Of a DNA stretch of 64,000 nt, positions 35,883 to 47,811 are shown in pieces. The notes beneath the pieces were generated by a model that was given only the letters and a program-made list of their open reading frames with translations, did not search any database and was not told where the DNA came from. Position 1 is the first letter of the stretch. Every line of letters starts with the position of its first letter. The stretch comes from Inia geoffrensis (Eukaryota > Chordata > Mammalia > Artiodactyla > Iniidae), in NCBI GenBank assembly GCA_036417435.1, contig CM070914.1, positions 744,001 through 808,000 on the forward strand, read 5' to 3'. Position numbers and translations under genes: made by a program.

Positions 35883-37263
35883 GTCTAACTCTTCAAAAGT
35901 CTGTAGTGCCACGGGAAGAACAGGCCTGAAATTGCAGTCAAAACGCACGCTGACTCTCTCCTGGTGCCAGGGTGTGATCAGGCAGTAGGTCGTACAAGGA
36001 ATGCGAAGCCCAGGGTTTCTCTGAGTGCAGCTCAGACTAGGGTAATGGGTAAAATTTCGACGGCCGGAGGGACGTGCCAGAACGGTGTTCCTGAAACTCT
36101 GTGAGTGCTGCGGTACTTAAACTGCTCCAAAACGGAGTGCAGTGCGTTTTTCTAGACTCAGCATACACAGAGTGACTCTAAAGGGCTACGGCACTGGATG
36201 TTGCTCAACAAACACAGGTGGGCCTGGGAGTACTTAGTATACCTGGAAGTAACAGGATGCCCACATGAGCCAACTAGGTGCCTATAAAATCCTACTGCCA
36301 TTTAAGATATGCAGAGCAGAGGTCACATGCTCATGGAAAGTGCTGGACACCGCCGGTTCAACATGGAAATCAAGGCTTAATCTCCAGGCATATGTTCATG
36401 CTGGGTGCCCCGTTAGTGACGCAGCATGGTAAGATGCTGACTTTCTCCTGGAGCAGAGTGGCTTCACGAACGAGGTCTTCTAAGTATTCAAGGCAGAGTG
36501 TTTTCTCATGGCAGCTAAATTTCAGGGCCATGACAATGACTTTCTGGGGACTTCGGACTCACCAGAAATGTGGTCCTGACCGTTCTCCAGGACTTTGGAA
36601 ATGTAGCTCTCCTCCCGGGACATGCAGTGTGCAGCCCGCCACTCGGCACGTACAGAGGCCCTCCGATGTACAGACCAGTGGGCCTCCATGTGGTTCAGCT
36701 TTCCCACAGGGTTCTGGAAGTACTCAGTGAACGTGGAGGAAAAAGTGATGCCCAACCGGGGCCCCTAGGAGACCTCAAAAGGGTACTTCCTTTAAAATAA
36801 ATCCCAACAGCGATGAAGAACTCATGGAGACAGTTGCATGCCTCCCTTTTTGCATGGCTACTCAGGGCCTAAACTGGAGACGTGCTCTCTCATTGTTTCA
36901 CTTTAGTTATAGAGACTGTCATGCTCACCACCACCGATGCCATTGAAGCACCTTGTTTGGACAGAACCAATTCATATTTTTCCCTGAAGCATTTTTAGAG
37001 GGTTGAGAGGCCTGTCAACAGCAGAGAATGTCGGGTAGCTTCTAAGCAGCATGAATGGAGCCTTCAAATTGCAAAAGCAACTCTAGTTCCAGCAGGCCCC
37101 CAATTCCACGGGCACACTTCTCATACGTCCCTCGGATTTCTAACAAGTCCAAAGAGAGACAAGGTTACCCAGTGTTTCCTTCCCTGATTCATCTTCTCGA
37201 AGTAGGTGTTGTGCATCATGCGAACTGCCTCAACCAAGCAACGCACTTGTTACGTGTGGGGCC
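35883..37263 (+). repeat. Monomer m27 (trimer front, different tail)
   Basis: 1,381 bp. Like m21 and m24 up to about 37,040. The last ~220 bp diverge (CAACTCTAGTTCC, CACTTCTCATACG, GATTCATCTTCTCG). Right edge of the trimer array. Confidence 0.94.
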
Positions 37264-38641
37264 GTCTAACTCTTCAAAAGTCTGTAGTGCCACGGGAAGA
37301 ACAGGCCTGAAATTTCAGTCAGAACGCACGCTAACTCTCTCCTGGTGCCAGGGTGAGTTCAGGCAGGAGGTCGTACAAGGAATGCGAAGCCCAGGGTTTC
37401 TCTGAATGCAGCTCAGACTAGAGTAATGGGTAAAATTTCGACGGCCGGAGGGACGTGCCAGAACGGTGTTCCTGAAACTCTGCGAGTGCTGGGGTACTTA
37501 AACTGCTCCCAAACGGAGTGCAGTGCGTTTCCCTAGACTCAGCATACACAGAGTAGCTCTAAAGGGCTACGGCACTGGATGTTGCTCAACAGACACAGGT
37601 GGGCCTGGGAGTACTTAGTGTACCTGGCAGTAACAGGATGACCACATGAGCCTCCTAGGTGTCTGTAAAATCATACTGCCATTTAAGATATGCGGAGCAG
37701 AGGTCACATGCTCATGGAAAGTGCTGGAAACCTCCGTTCCTACACGCAAATCAAGGCCTAACCTCCAGGCATGTGTTCATGCTGGGTGCCCCTTTAGTGA
37801 CACAGCATGGTAAGATGCTGACTTTCTCCTGGAGCACAGTGACTTCACGTACGTGGTCTTCTAAGTATTCAAGGCAGAGTGTTTTCTCATGGCAGCTAAC
37901 CCTCAGGGCCATGACAAAGACTTCCTGGGGACTTCGGACTCACCAGAAATGTGGTCCTGAGGCTGCTCCAGAACTCTGGAAATGTAGCTCTCCTCCCGGG
38001 ACATGCGGTGTGCAGCCCGTCACTCGGCACGTACAGAGGCTCTCCGATGTACAGACCAGTGGGCCTCCATGTGGTTCAGCCTTCCCACAGGGCTGTGGAG
38101 GTACTTAGTGAACTTGGAGGAAAAATAATGCACAACCGAGGGCCCTAGGAGTCCTCAAAACGGTACTTCCATTAAAATAAATCCCAACAGTGATGAAGAA
38201 ATCATGGAGACAGTTGCATGCCTCCCTTTTTGCATGGCTACTCAGGGCCTAACCTGGAGACGTGTTCTCTCATTGTTTCACTTTAGTTCTAGAGACTGTC
38301 ATGCTCACCACCACTGAGGCCATGGAAGCACCTTCTTTGGACAGAACCAATTCATATTTTTCCCTAAAGCATTCTTACAGGGTTGAGAGGCCTGTCAACA
38401 GCAGAGAATATCAGGTAGTTTCTAGGCAGCATGAATGGAGCTTTCAAATTGAGAAAACAAGTCTAGTTCCAGCAGACCCCCTTATCCACGGGCACACTCA
38501 TCATACGTCCCTCGGGTTTCTAAGTCCAAAGGGAGACAAGGTTACCCAGTGTTTCCTTCCCTGAATCAACTTCTCGAAGTAGGGTTTTGTGCATCATGCG
38601 AACTGCCTCAGCCAAGCAACGCACTTGGTATGTGTGTGGCC
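37264..38641 (+). repeat. Monomer m28 (alpha)
   Basis: 1,378 bp. No octamer, no CRE. About three bases are missing at 38,522 (TTTCTAAGTCC for TTTCTAACAAGTCC). Shares private variants with m30: ACGTGGTCTTC, GAGGCTGCTCCAGAAC and GGGCTGTGGAGG. Confidence 0.94.
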
Positions 38642-39536
38642 GTCTAACTCTTCAAAAGTCTGCAGTGCCATGGGAAGAGCAGACCTGCAATTGCAGTCAG
38701 AACGCACGCTGACTCTCTCCTGGCTCCAGGGTGAGTTCACGTCCGATGTCTTCTACGTATTCAAGGCAGAGTGTTTTCTCATGGCAGCTCACCCTCAGGG
38801 CCATGACAAAGACTTACTGGGGACTTCGGACTCACCAGAAATGTGTTCCTGACGCTATTCCGGAACTCTGGAAATGTAGCTCTCCTCCCGGGACATGCGG
38901 TGTGCAGCCCATCACTCGGCACGTACTGAGGCCCTCCGATGTACAAACCAGTGGGACTCCATGTGGTTCAGCCTTCCCACTGTGCTCTGGAGGTACTAAG
39001 TGAACTTGGAGGAAAAATGATGCACAACGAAGGGCCCTAGGAGTCCTCCAAAGGGTACTTCCTTTAAAATAAATCCTAACAGCGATGAAGAGCTCATGGA
39101 GATAGCTGCATGCCTCCCTTTCCGCACGGGTACTCAGAGCCTTAAGTGGAGACGTGTTCTCTCATTGAGTTTCCCTTTAGCTCTAGAGCTTGTCACGCTC
39201 ACCACCACCGCGGCCATGGAAGTACCTGCTTTGGACACAGCCAACTCATATTTTCCCCGAAGCATTCTTACAGGGTTGAGAGGCCTGTCAACAACAGAGA
39301 ACATCAGGTAGCTTCTAGACAGCCTGAATGGAGCCTTCAAAATGGGAAAGCCAGGCTACTTCCAGCAGGCCCCCTTTTCCACGGGCACACTCATCAAACG
39401 TCCGTGGTGTCTCTAACAAGTCCAAAGGGACACAAGGTTACCCAGTGTTTCCTTCCCTGAATCATCTTCTCGAAGTAGGTGTTTTGCATCATGTGAACTG
39501 CCTCAAACAAGCAACGCACTCGGTACGTGTGGGTCC
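38642..39536 (+). repeat. Monomer m29, internally deleted (895 bp, beta)
   Basis: Lacks 486 bp, from about +95 to +580 of the unit. The join reads GAGTTCACGTCCG at 38,733-38,745, fusing the GAGTTCAGGCAGG region to the GACTTCACGTACG region. Both parental sites share TTCA (37,358-37,361 and 37,844-37,847 in m28, 486 bp apart). The remainder is a normal unit with a beta box and AATAAA. The TTTCGAC, octamer and CRE sites fall near or within the lost part. Confidence 0.95.
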
Positions 39537-40915
39537 GTCTAACACCTCATAACTCTACAGAACCACGGGAAGAGCAGGCCTGAAATTGCAGTCAGAACGC
39601 ACGCTGACTCTCTCCTGGCGGCAGGTGAGTTCAGGCAGGAGGTCGTACATGGAATGTGAAGCCCAGGGTTTCTATGAGTGCAGCTCAGACTAGGGTAATG
39701 GGAAAAATTTCGACTGCCCGAGGGACTGCCAATACGGTGTTCCTTAACCTCTGTGAGTGCTGGGGTTCTTCAGCTGCTCCAAAACAGAGTGCAGTGCGTT
39801 TCCCTACACTCGGCATACACAGAGTGGCTTCAATGGGCTACGGGACTGGATGTTGCTCAGCAGACACAGGTGGGCCTGGGAGTACGTAGTGTACCTGGCA
39901 GTAACAGGATGCCCCCATGAGCCTCCAAGGTTCCTTTAAAATCATACTGCCATTTAAGATTTGCGGAGCAGAAGTCACATGATCATGGAAAGTGCTGGAC
40001 ACCTCCGTTTAAACATGCAAATCAAGGCCTAACCTCCAGGCATGTGTTCATGCTGGGTGCCCCTTTAGTGACACAGCATGGTAAGATGCTGACTTTCTCC
40101 TGGAGCACAGTGACTTCACGTACGTGGTCTTCTAAGTATTCAAGGCAGAGTGTTTTCTCATGGCAGCTAACCCTCAGGGCCATGACAAAGACTTCCTGGG
40201 GACTTCGGACTCACCAGAAATGTGGTCCTGAGGCTGCTCCAGAACTCTGGAAATGTAGCTCTCCTCCCGGGACATGCGGTGTGCAGCCCGTCACTCGGCA
40301 TGTACAGAGGCCCTCCGATGTACAGACCAGTGGGCCTCCATGTGGTTCAGCCTTCCCACAGGGCTGTGGAGGTACTTAGTGAACTTGGAGGAAAAATGAT
40401 GCACAACCGAGGGCCCTAGGAGTCCTCAAAACGGTACCTCCTTTAAAATAAATCCCAACAGTGATGAAGAAATCATGGAGACAGTTGCATGCCTCCCTTT
40501 TTGCATGGCTACTCAGGGCCTAACCTGGAGACGTGTTCTCTCCTTGTTTCAATTTAGTTCTAGAGACTGTCATGCTCACCACCACCGAGGCCGTGGAAGC
40601 ACCTTGTTTGGACAGAGCCAATTCATATTTTTCCCCAAAGCATTCTTACAGGGTTGAGAGGCCTGTCAACAGCAGAGAATGTCAGGTAGTTTCTAGGCAG
40701 CATGAATGGAGCTTTCAAATTGAGAAAACAAGTCTAGTTCCAGCAGACCCCGTTATCCACGGGCTCACTCATCATACGTCCCTCGGGTTTCTAACAAGTC
40801 CAAAGGGAGACAAGGTTACCCAGTGTTTCCTTCCCTGAATCAACTTCTCGAAGTAGGGTTTTGTGCATCATGCGATCTGCCTCAACCAAGCAACGCACTT
40901 GGTATGTGTATGGCC
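39537..40915 (+). repeat. Monomer m30 (class B, alpha)
   Basis: 1,379 bp with the octamer at 40,015-40,022. The middle (about 40,016-40,870) is close to m28 at offset 2,271, that is, one unit plus the deleted unit. Confidence 0.94.
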
Positions 40916-42295
40916 GTCTAACTCTTCAAAAGTCTGCAGTGCCATGGGAAGAGCAGGCCTGTAATTGCAGTCAGGACGCACGCTGACACTCTCCTGGCGG
41001 CAGGGTGAGTTCAGGCAGGAGGTCGTACATGGAATGCGAAACCCAGGGTTTCTCTGAGTGCAGCTCAGACTAGAGTAATGGGTAAAATGTCGACGGCCGG
41101 AGGGACTGCCAGAACTGTGTTCCTGAACCTCTGTGAGTGCTGGGGTTCTTCATCTGGTCCAAAACAAAGTGTAGTGCGTTTCCCTACAGTCGGCATACGT
41201 AGAGTGGCTCCAAAGGGCTACGGGACTGCATGTTCCTCAGCAGACTCAGGTGGGCCTGGGAGTATTTAGTGTACCTGGCAGTAACAGGATGCCCACATGA
41301 GCCTCTTAGGTGTCTGTAAAATCATACTGCCCATTAAGATATGCAGAGAAGGCGTCACATGCTCATGGAAAGTGCTGGACAAATCCGTTCCAACACGCAA
41401 ATCAAACCCTAACCTCCAGGCATGTGTTCATGCTGGGTGTGCATTCAGTGATGCAGCATTGTAAGATGGTGACTTTCTCCTGGAGCACAGTGACTTCACG
41501 TACGAGGTCTTCTAAGTATTAAAGGCAGAGTGTTTTCTCATGGCAGCTCACCCTCAGGACCATGACAAAGACTTCCTGGGGACTTCGGACTCACCAGAAA
41601 TGTGTTCCTGACACAGCTCCAGGACCCTGGAAATGTAGCTCTGCTCCCGGGACATGCGGTGTGCAGCCCGTCACTCAGCATGTACAGAGGCCCTCCAATG
41701 TACAGACCAGTGGGCCTCCAGGTGGCTCAGCCTTCCCACAGGGCTCTGGAGGTACTCAGTGAACTTGGAGGAAAAATGATGCACAACCGAAGGCCCTAGG
41801 AGCCCTCAAAAGGGTACTTCCTTTAAAATAAATCCCAACAGCGACGAAAAACTCATGGAGAAAGTTGCATGCCTCCCTTTTTGCACGGCTACTCAAGGCC
41901 TAACCAGGAGACGTGTTCTCTCATTGTTTCACTTTAGTTCTAGAGACTGTCATGCTCACCACCACCGAGGCCATGGAAACACCTTGTTTGGACACAGCCA
42001 ATTCATATTTTTCACCGAAGCATTCTTACAGGGTTGAGAGGCCTGTCAACAGCAGAGCATGTCAGGTAGCTTCTAGGCAGCCTGAATGGAGCCTTCAAAA
42101 TGGGAAAGGCAGGATACTTCCAGCAGGCCCCCGTTTCCACGGGTACACTCATCACATGTCCGTGGGTTCTCTAACAAGTCAAAAGGGACAGCAGGTTACC
42201 GAGTGTTTCCTTCCCTGATTCAACTTCTCGAAGCAGGGTGTTGTGCATCATGCGAACTGCCTCAACCAAGCAACGCACGTGGTACGTGTGGGTCC
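40916..42295 (+). repeat. Monomer m31 (alpha box, beta tail)
   Basis: 1,380 bp. TTTCGAC is changed to TGTCGAC, as in m10. ACGCAAAT replaces the octamer. The box near 41,925 is alpha, but from ~42,070 the tail is beta (TTCAAAATGGGAAAGG), as in m7. Confidence 0.94.
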
Positions 42296-43674
42296 CTCTA
42301 TCACCTGAAAAGTCTGCAGTGCCACGGGAAGAACAGGCCTTCAATTGCAATCAGAACTCACGCTCACTCTCTCCTGGCGGCAGCGTGAGTTCAGGCAAGA
42401 GTTCGTACATGGAATGCGAAGCCCAGGGTTTCTCTGAGTGCAGCTCAAACTAGGGTAATGGGTAAAATTTCGACGGCCCGAGGGACTGCCAGTACGGTGT
42501 TCCTGAACCTCTGTGAGTGCTGGGGTTCTTAAGCTGATCCAAAACAGAGTGCAGTGCGTTTCCCTACACTTGGCATACAGAGAGTGGCTCCAAAGGGCTA
42601 CGGGACTGGATGTTGCTCAGCAGACACAGAGGAGCCTCGGAGTACTTAGTCCACCTGGCAGTAACAGGATGCCCACATGAGCCTCCTAGGTGTCTGTAAA
42701 ATCATACTGCCATTTAAGATATGCAGAGCAGAGGTCACATGCTCATGGAAAGTCCTGGAAACCTCCGTTCCAACACGCAAATCAAGGCTTAACATCCAGG
42801 CATGTGTTCATGCTGGGTGCGCATTCAGTGACGCAGCATGGGAAGATGCTGACTTTCTCCTGGAGCACAGTGACGTCAGGTATGAGGTCTTCAAAGTATT
42901 CACGGCAGTGTGTTATCTCATGGCAGCTCACCCTATGGCCATGACAAAGACTTCCTGGGGACTTCGGACTTACCAGAAATGTGGTCCTGATGCTGCTCGA
43001 GGACTCTGCAAATGTAGCTCTCCTCCCGAGACATGCAGTGTGCAGCCCGTCACTCGGCACGTACAGAGGCACTCCGATGTACAGACCAGTGGGCCTCCAT
43101 ATGGCTCAGCTTTCCCACAGGGCTCTGGAGGTACTCAGTGAACACTGAGGGAAAATGATGCCCAACCGAGGGGCCTAGGAGTCTTCAAAAGAGTACTTCC
43201 TTTAAAAGAAATCCCGACAGCGACCAAGAACTCATTGAGAGAGCTGCATGCCGCCCTTTTTGCAAGGCTACCCAGGGCCTAAGATGGAGACGTGTTCTCT
43301 CATTGTTTCACTTTAGTTCTAGAGACTGTCATGCTCACCACCACCGAGGCCATGGAAGCACCTTGTTTGGACAGAGCCAATTCATATTTTTCCCCGAAGC
43401 ATTCTTACAGGGTTGAGAGGCCTGTCAACAGCAGAGAATGTCAGGTAGTTTCTAGGCAGCATGAATGGAGCCTTCAAATTGAGAAAACAAGTCTAGTTCC
43501 AGCAGGCCCCGATTTCCACGGGCACACTCATCATACGTCCCTCGGGTTTCTAACAAGCCCAAAGGGAGACAAGGTTACCCAGTGTTTCCTTCCCTGAATC
43601 AACTTCTCGAAGTAGGGTTTTGTGCATCATGCGAACTGCCTCAACCAAGCAACGCACATGGTACGTCTGGGGCC
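42296..43674 (+). repeat. Monomer m32 (class A, alpha)
   Basis: 1,379 bp. First class A unit of the right-hand region, with TGACGTCA at 42,871-42,878. GACGCAGCATGGGAAG mixes a class B and a class A marker. Confidence 0.94.
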
Positions 43675-45053
43675 GTCTAACTCTTCAAAAGTCTGCAGTG
43701 CCACGGGAGGAGCAGGCCTGTAATTGCAGTCAGAACGCACGCTGACTCTTTCCTGGAGGCAGGGTGAGTTCAGGCAGGAGGTCGTACATGGAATGCGAAA
43801 CCCAGGGTTTCTCTGAGTGCAGCTCAGACTAGAGTAATGGGTAAAATTTCGACGGCAGGATGAACTGCCAGAACAGTGTTCCTGAACCTCTGTGAGTTCT
43901 GGGGTTCTTCATCTGCTCCAAAACAGAGTGCAGTGCGTTTCCCTACAGTCAGCAAACGCAGAGTGGCTCCAAAGGGCTACGGGACTGCATGTTGCTCAGC
44001 AGACACAGGTGGGCCTGGGAGTACTTAGTGTACCTGGCAGTAACAGGATGCCCACATGAGCCTCCTAGGTGTCTATAAAATCATACTGCCATTTAAGGTA
44101 TGCGGAGCAGAGGTCACATGCTCATAGAAAGTGCTGGACACCTCCGTTTCAACATGCAAATCAAGGCCTAACCTCCAGGCATGTGTTCATGCTGGGTGCA
44201 CATTCACTGACACAGCATGGTCAGATGCTGACTTTCTCCTGCAGCACAGTGACTTCACGTACGAGGTCTTCTAAGTATTCACGGCAGTGTGTTATCTCAT
44301 GGCAGCTCACCCCATGGCCATGACAAAGACTTCCTGGGGACTTAGGACTTACCAGAAATGTGGTCCAGACGCTGCTCGAGGACTCTGGAAATGTAGCTCG
44401 CCTCCCGACACATGCAGTGTGCAGCCCGTCACTCGGCACGTAGAGAGGCACTCCGATGTACAGAGCAGTGGGCCTCCATGTGGCTCAGCCTTCCGACATG
44501 GCTCTGTAGGTACTCAGTGAACACTGAGGGAAAATGATGCCCAACCGTGGGGCTTAGGAGTCCTCAAAAGTGTACTTCCTTTAAAATAAATCCTGACAGC
44601 GACCAGGAATTCATTGAGAGAGCTGCATGCCTCCCTTTTTTCATGGCTACCCAGGGCCAAAGATGGAGACGTGCTCTCTCATTGTTTCACTATAGCTCTA
44701 GAGCCTATCATGCTCACCACGACCGAGGCCATGGAAGCACCTTGTTTGGAAAGAGCCAATTCATATATTTCCCCGAAGCATTCTTACAGGGTTGAGAGGC
44801 CTTTCAACAGCAGAGAATGTCGGATAGCTTCTAGGCAGCATGAATGGAGCCTTCAAATTGAGAAAGCAAGTCTAGTTCCAGCAGACCCCCGTCTCCATGG
44901 GCACACTCATCATATGTCCCTCGGGTTTCTAACAAGTCCAAAGGGAGACAAGGTTACCCAGTGTTTCCTTCCCTGAATCAACTTCTCGAAGTAGGGTGTT
45001 GTGCTTCATGCGAACTGCCTCATCCAAGCAACGCACTTGGCACGTCTGGCGCC
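43675..45053 (+). repeat. Monomer m33 (class B, gamma)
   Basis: 1,379 bp with the octamer at 44,154-44,161. The back half, from about 44,370, starts the 2,758-bp repeat with m35. Marker CTCGCCTCCCGACAC. Confidence 0.94.
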
Positions 45054-47127
45054 GTCTAACTCTTCAAAGGTCTGAAGTGCCACGGGAGGTGGAGGCCTGT
45101 AATTGCAGTCAGAACGCACGCTGACTCTCTCCTGGCGGCAGGCTGAGTTCAGGCAGGAGGTCGTACATGGAATGCGAAACCCAGGGTTTCTCTGAGTGCA
45201 GCTCAGACTAGAGTAATGGGTAAAATTTCGACGGCCGCAGGGACTGCCAGAACGGTGTTCCTGTACCTCTGTGAGTGCTGGGGTTCTTAAGCTGCTCCAA
45301 AACAGAGTGCAGTGCTTTTCCCTACAGTCAGCATACGCAGAGTGGCTCCAAAGGGCTACGGGTCTGGATGTTGCTCAGCAGAAACAGGTGGGCCTGGGAG
45401 TACTTAGTGTACCTGGCAGTAACAGGATGCCCACATGAGCCTCCTACGTGTCTGTAAAATCATACTGCCATTTAAGATATGCAGAGCAGAGGTCACATGC
45501 TCATGGAAAGTGCTGGAAACCTCCGTTACTACACGCAAATCAAGGCCTAACCTCCAGGTATGTGTTCATGCTGGGTGCGCATTCAGTGAGGCAGCATGGG
45601 AAGTTGCTGACTTTCTCCTGAAGCACAGTGACGTCAGGTATGAGGTCTTGAAAGTATTCACGGCAGTGTGTTATCTCATGGCAGCTCACCCCATGGCCAT
45701 GACAAAGACTTCCTGGGGACTTCGGACTTACCAGAAATGTGGTCCTGATGCTGCTCGAGGACTCTGGAAATGTAGCTCTCCACCCGAGACATGCAGTGTG
45801 AAGCCCGTCACTCGGAACGTACAGAGGCACTCTGATGTACAGACCAGTGGGCCTCCATATGGCTCAGCCTTCCCACAGGGCTCTGGAGGTACTCAGTGAA
45901 CACTGAGGGAAAATAATGCCCAACCGAGGGGCCTAGGAGTCCTCAAAAGAGTACTTCCTTTAAAACAAATCCCGACAGCGACCAAGAACTCATTGAGAGA
46001 GCTGCATGCCTCCCTTTTTGCAAGGCTACTCAGGGCCTAAGATGGAGACGTGTTCTCTCATTGTTTCACTTTAGTTCTAGAGACTGTCATGCTCACCACC
46101 ACTGAGGCCATGGAAGCACCTTGTTTGGACAGAGTCAATTCATATTTTTACCCGAAGCATTCTTACAGGGTTGAGAGGCCTGTCAACAGCACAGAATGTC
46201 AGGTAGTTTCTAGGCAGCATGAATGGAGCCTTCAAATTGAGAAAACAAGTCTAGTTCCAGCAGGCCCCGATTTTCACGGGCACACTCATCATACATCCCT
46301 CGGGTTTCTAACAAGCCCAAAGGGAGACAAGGTTACCCAGTGTTTCCTTCCCTGAATCAACTTCTCGAAGTAGGGTTTTGTGCATGATGCGATCTACCTC
46401 AACCAAGCAACGCACTTTGTACGTCTCGGGCCATCTAACTCTTCAAAAGTCTGCAGTGCCACGGGAGGAGCAGGCCTACAATTGCAGTCAGAATGCACGC
46501 TGACTCTCTCCTGGCGGCAGGGAGAGTTCAGGCAGGAGGTGGTACATGGAATGCGAAACCCAGGGTTTCTCTGAGTGCAGCTCAGACTAGAGTAATGGGT
46601 AAAATTTCGACGGCAGGATGGACTGCCAGAACGGTGTTCCTGAACCTCTATGAGTGCTGGGGTTCTTCCGCTGCTCCAAAACAGAGTGCAGTGCGTTTCC
46701 CTACAGTCGGCATATGCAGAGTGGCTCCAAAGGGCTACGGGACTGGATGTTGCTCAGCAGACACAGGTGGGCCTGGGAGTACTTAGTGTACCTGGCAGTA
46801 ACAGGATGCCCACATGAGCCTCCTAGGTGTCTGTAAAATCATACTGCCATTTAAGATATGCGGAGCAGAGGTCACATGCTCATGGAAAGTGCTGGACACC
46901 TCCGTTACAACATGCAAATCAAGGCCTAACCTCAAGGCATGTGTTCATGCTGGGGGCGCATTCAGTGACACAGCATGGTAAGATGCTGACTTTCTCCTGC
47001 AGCACAGTGACTTCAAGTACGAGGTCTTCTAAGTATTCACGGCAGTGTGGTATCTCATGGCAGCTCACCCCATGGCCATGACAAAGACTTCCTGGGGACT
47101 TCGGACTTACCACAAATGTGGTCCTGA
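44370..47127 (+). repeat. Two-monomer higher-order unit, copy 1 (2,758 bp)
   Basis: Runs from the middle of m33 through m34 to the middle of m35. It repeats at offset 2,758 with few differences, such as GCCTACAATTGC against GCCTATAATTGC. Before ~44,365 the two sides differ (GGTCCAGACGCTGC against GGTCCTGATGCTGC), which sets the left edge. It pairs a class B/gamma monomer with a class A/alpha monomer. Confidence 0.9.
45054..46432 (+). repeat. Monomer m34 (class A, alpha)
   Basis: 1,379 bp with TGACGTCA at 45,629-45,636. Private GGAAGTTGCTG and GTGTGAAGCCC are shared with m36 only. Confidence 0.95.
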
Positions 47128-47811
47128 TGCTGCTCGAGGACTCTGGAAATGTAGCTCGCCTCCCGACACATGCAGTGTGCAGCCCGTCACTCGGCACGTA
47201 GAGAGGCACTCCGATGTACAGAGCAGTGGGCCTCCATGTGGCTCAGCCTTCCGACATGGCTCTGTAGGTACTCAGTGAACACTGAGGGAAAATGATGCCC
47301 AACCGTGGGGCTTAGGAGTCCTCAAAAGTGTACTTCCTTTAAAATAAATCCTGACAGCGACCAGGAATTCATTGAGAGAGCTGCATGCCTCCCTTTTTTC
47401 ATGGCTACCCAGGGCCAAAGATGGAGACGTGCTCTCTCATTGTTTCACTATAGCTCTAGAGCCTATCATGCTCACCACGACCGAGGCCATGGAAGCACCT
47501 TGTTTGGAAAGAGCCAATTCATATATTTCCCCGAAGCATTCTTACAGGGTTGAGAGGCCTGTCAACAGCAGAGAATGTCGGATAGCTTCTAGGCAGCATG
47601 AATGGAGCCTTCAAATTGAGAAAGCAAGTCTAGTTCCAGCAGACCCCCGTCTCCATGGGCACACTCATCATATGTCCCTCGGGTTTCTAACAAGTCCAAA
47701 GGGAGACAAGGTTACCCAGTGTTTCCTTCCCTGAATCAACTTCTTGAAGTAGGGTGTTGTGCTTCATGCGAACTGCCTCATCCAAGCAACGCACTTGGCA
47801 CGTCTGGCGCC
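46433..47811 (+). repeat. Monomer m35 (class B, gamma)
   Basis: 1,379 bp with the octamer at 46,912-46,919. The front half matches m37 and the back half matches m33. Confidence 0.95.

Larger units (their letters stand above)
32890..37040 (+). repeat. Three-monomer higher-order unit, copy 3 (4,145 bp)
   Basis: Covers the tail of m24, m25, m26 and most of m27. Private changes noticed are AGTATACC at 34,857 (AGTGTACC in the others) and T at 34,995 (C in the others). Homology to the unit ends at about 37,041, where TTCTAAGCAGC replaces TTCTAGGCAGC and further differences follow. The block is therefore almost exactly three periods long. Confidence 0.92.
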
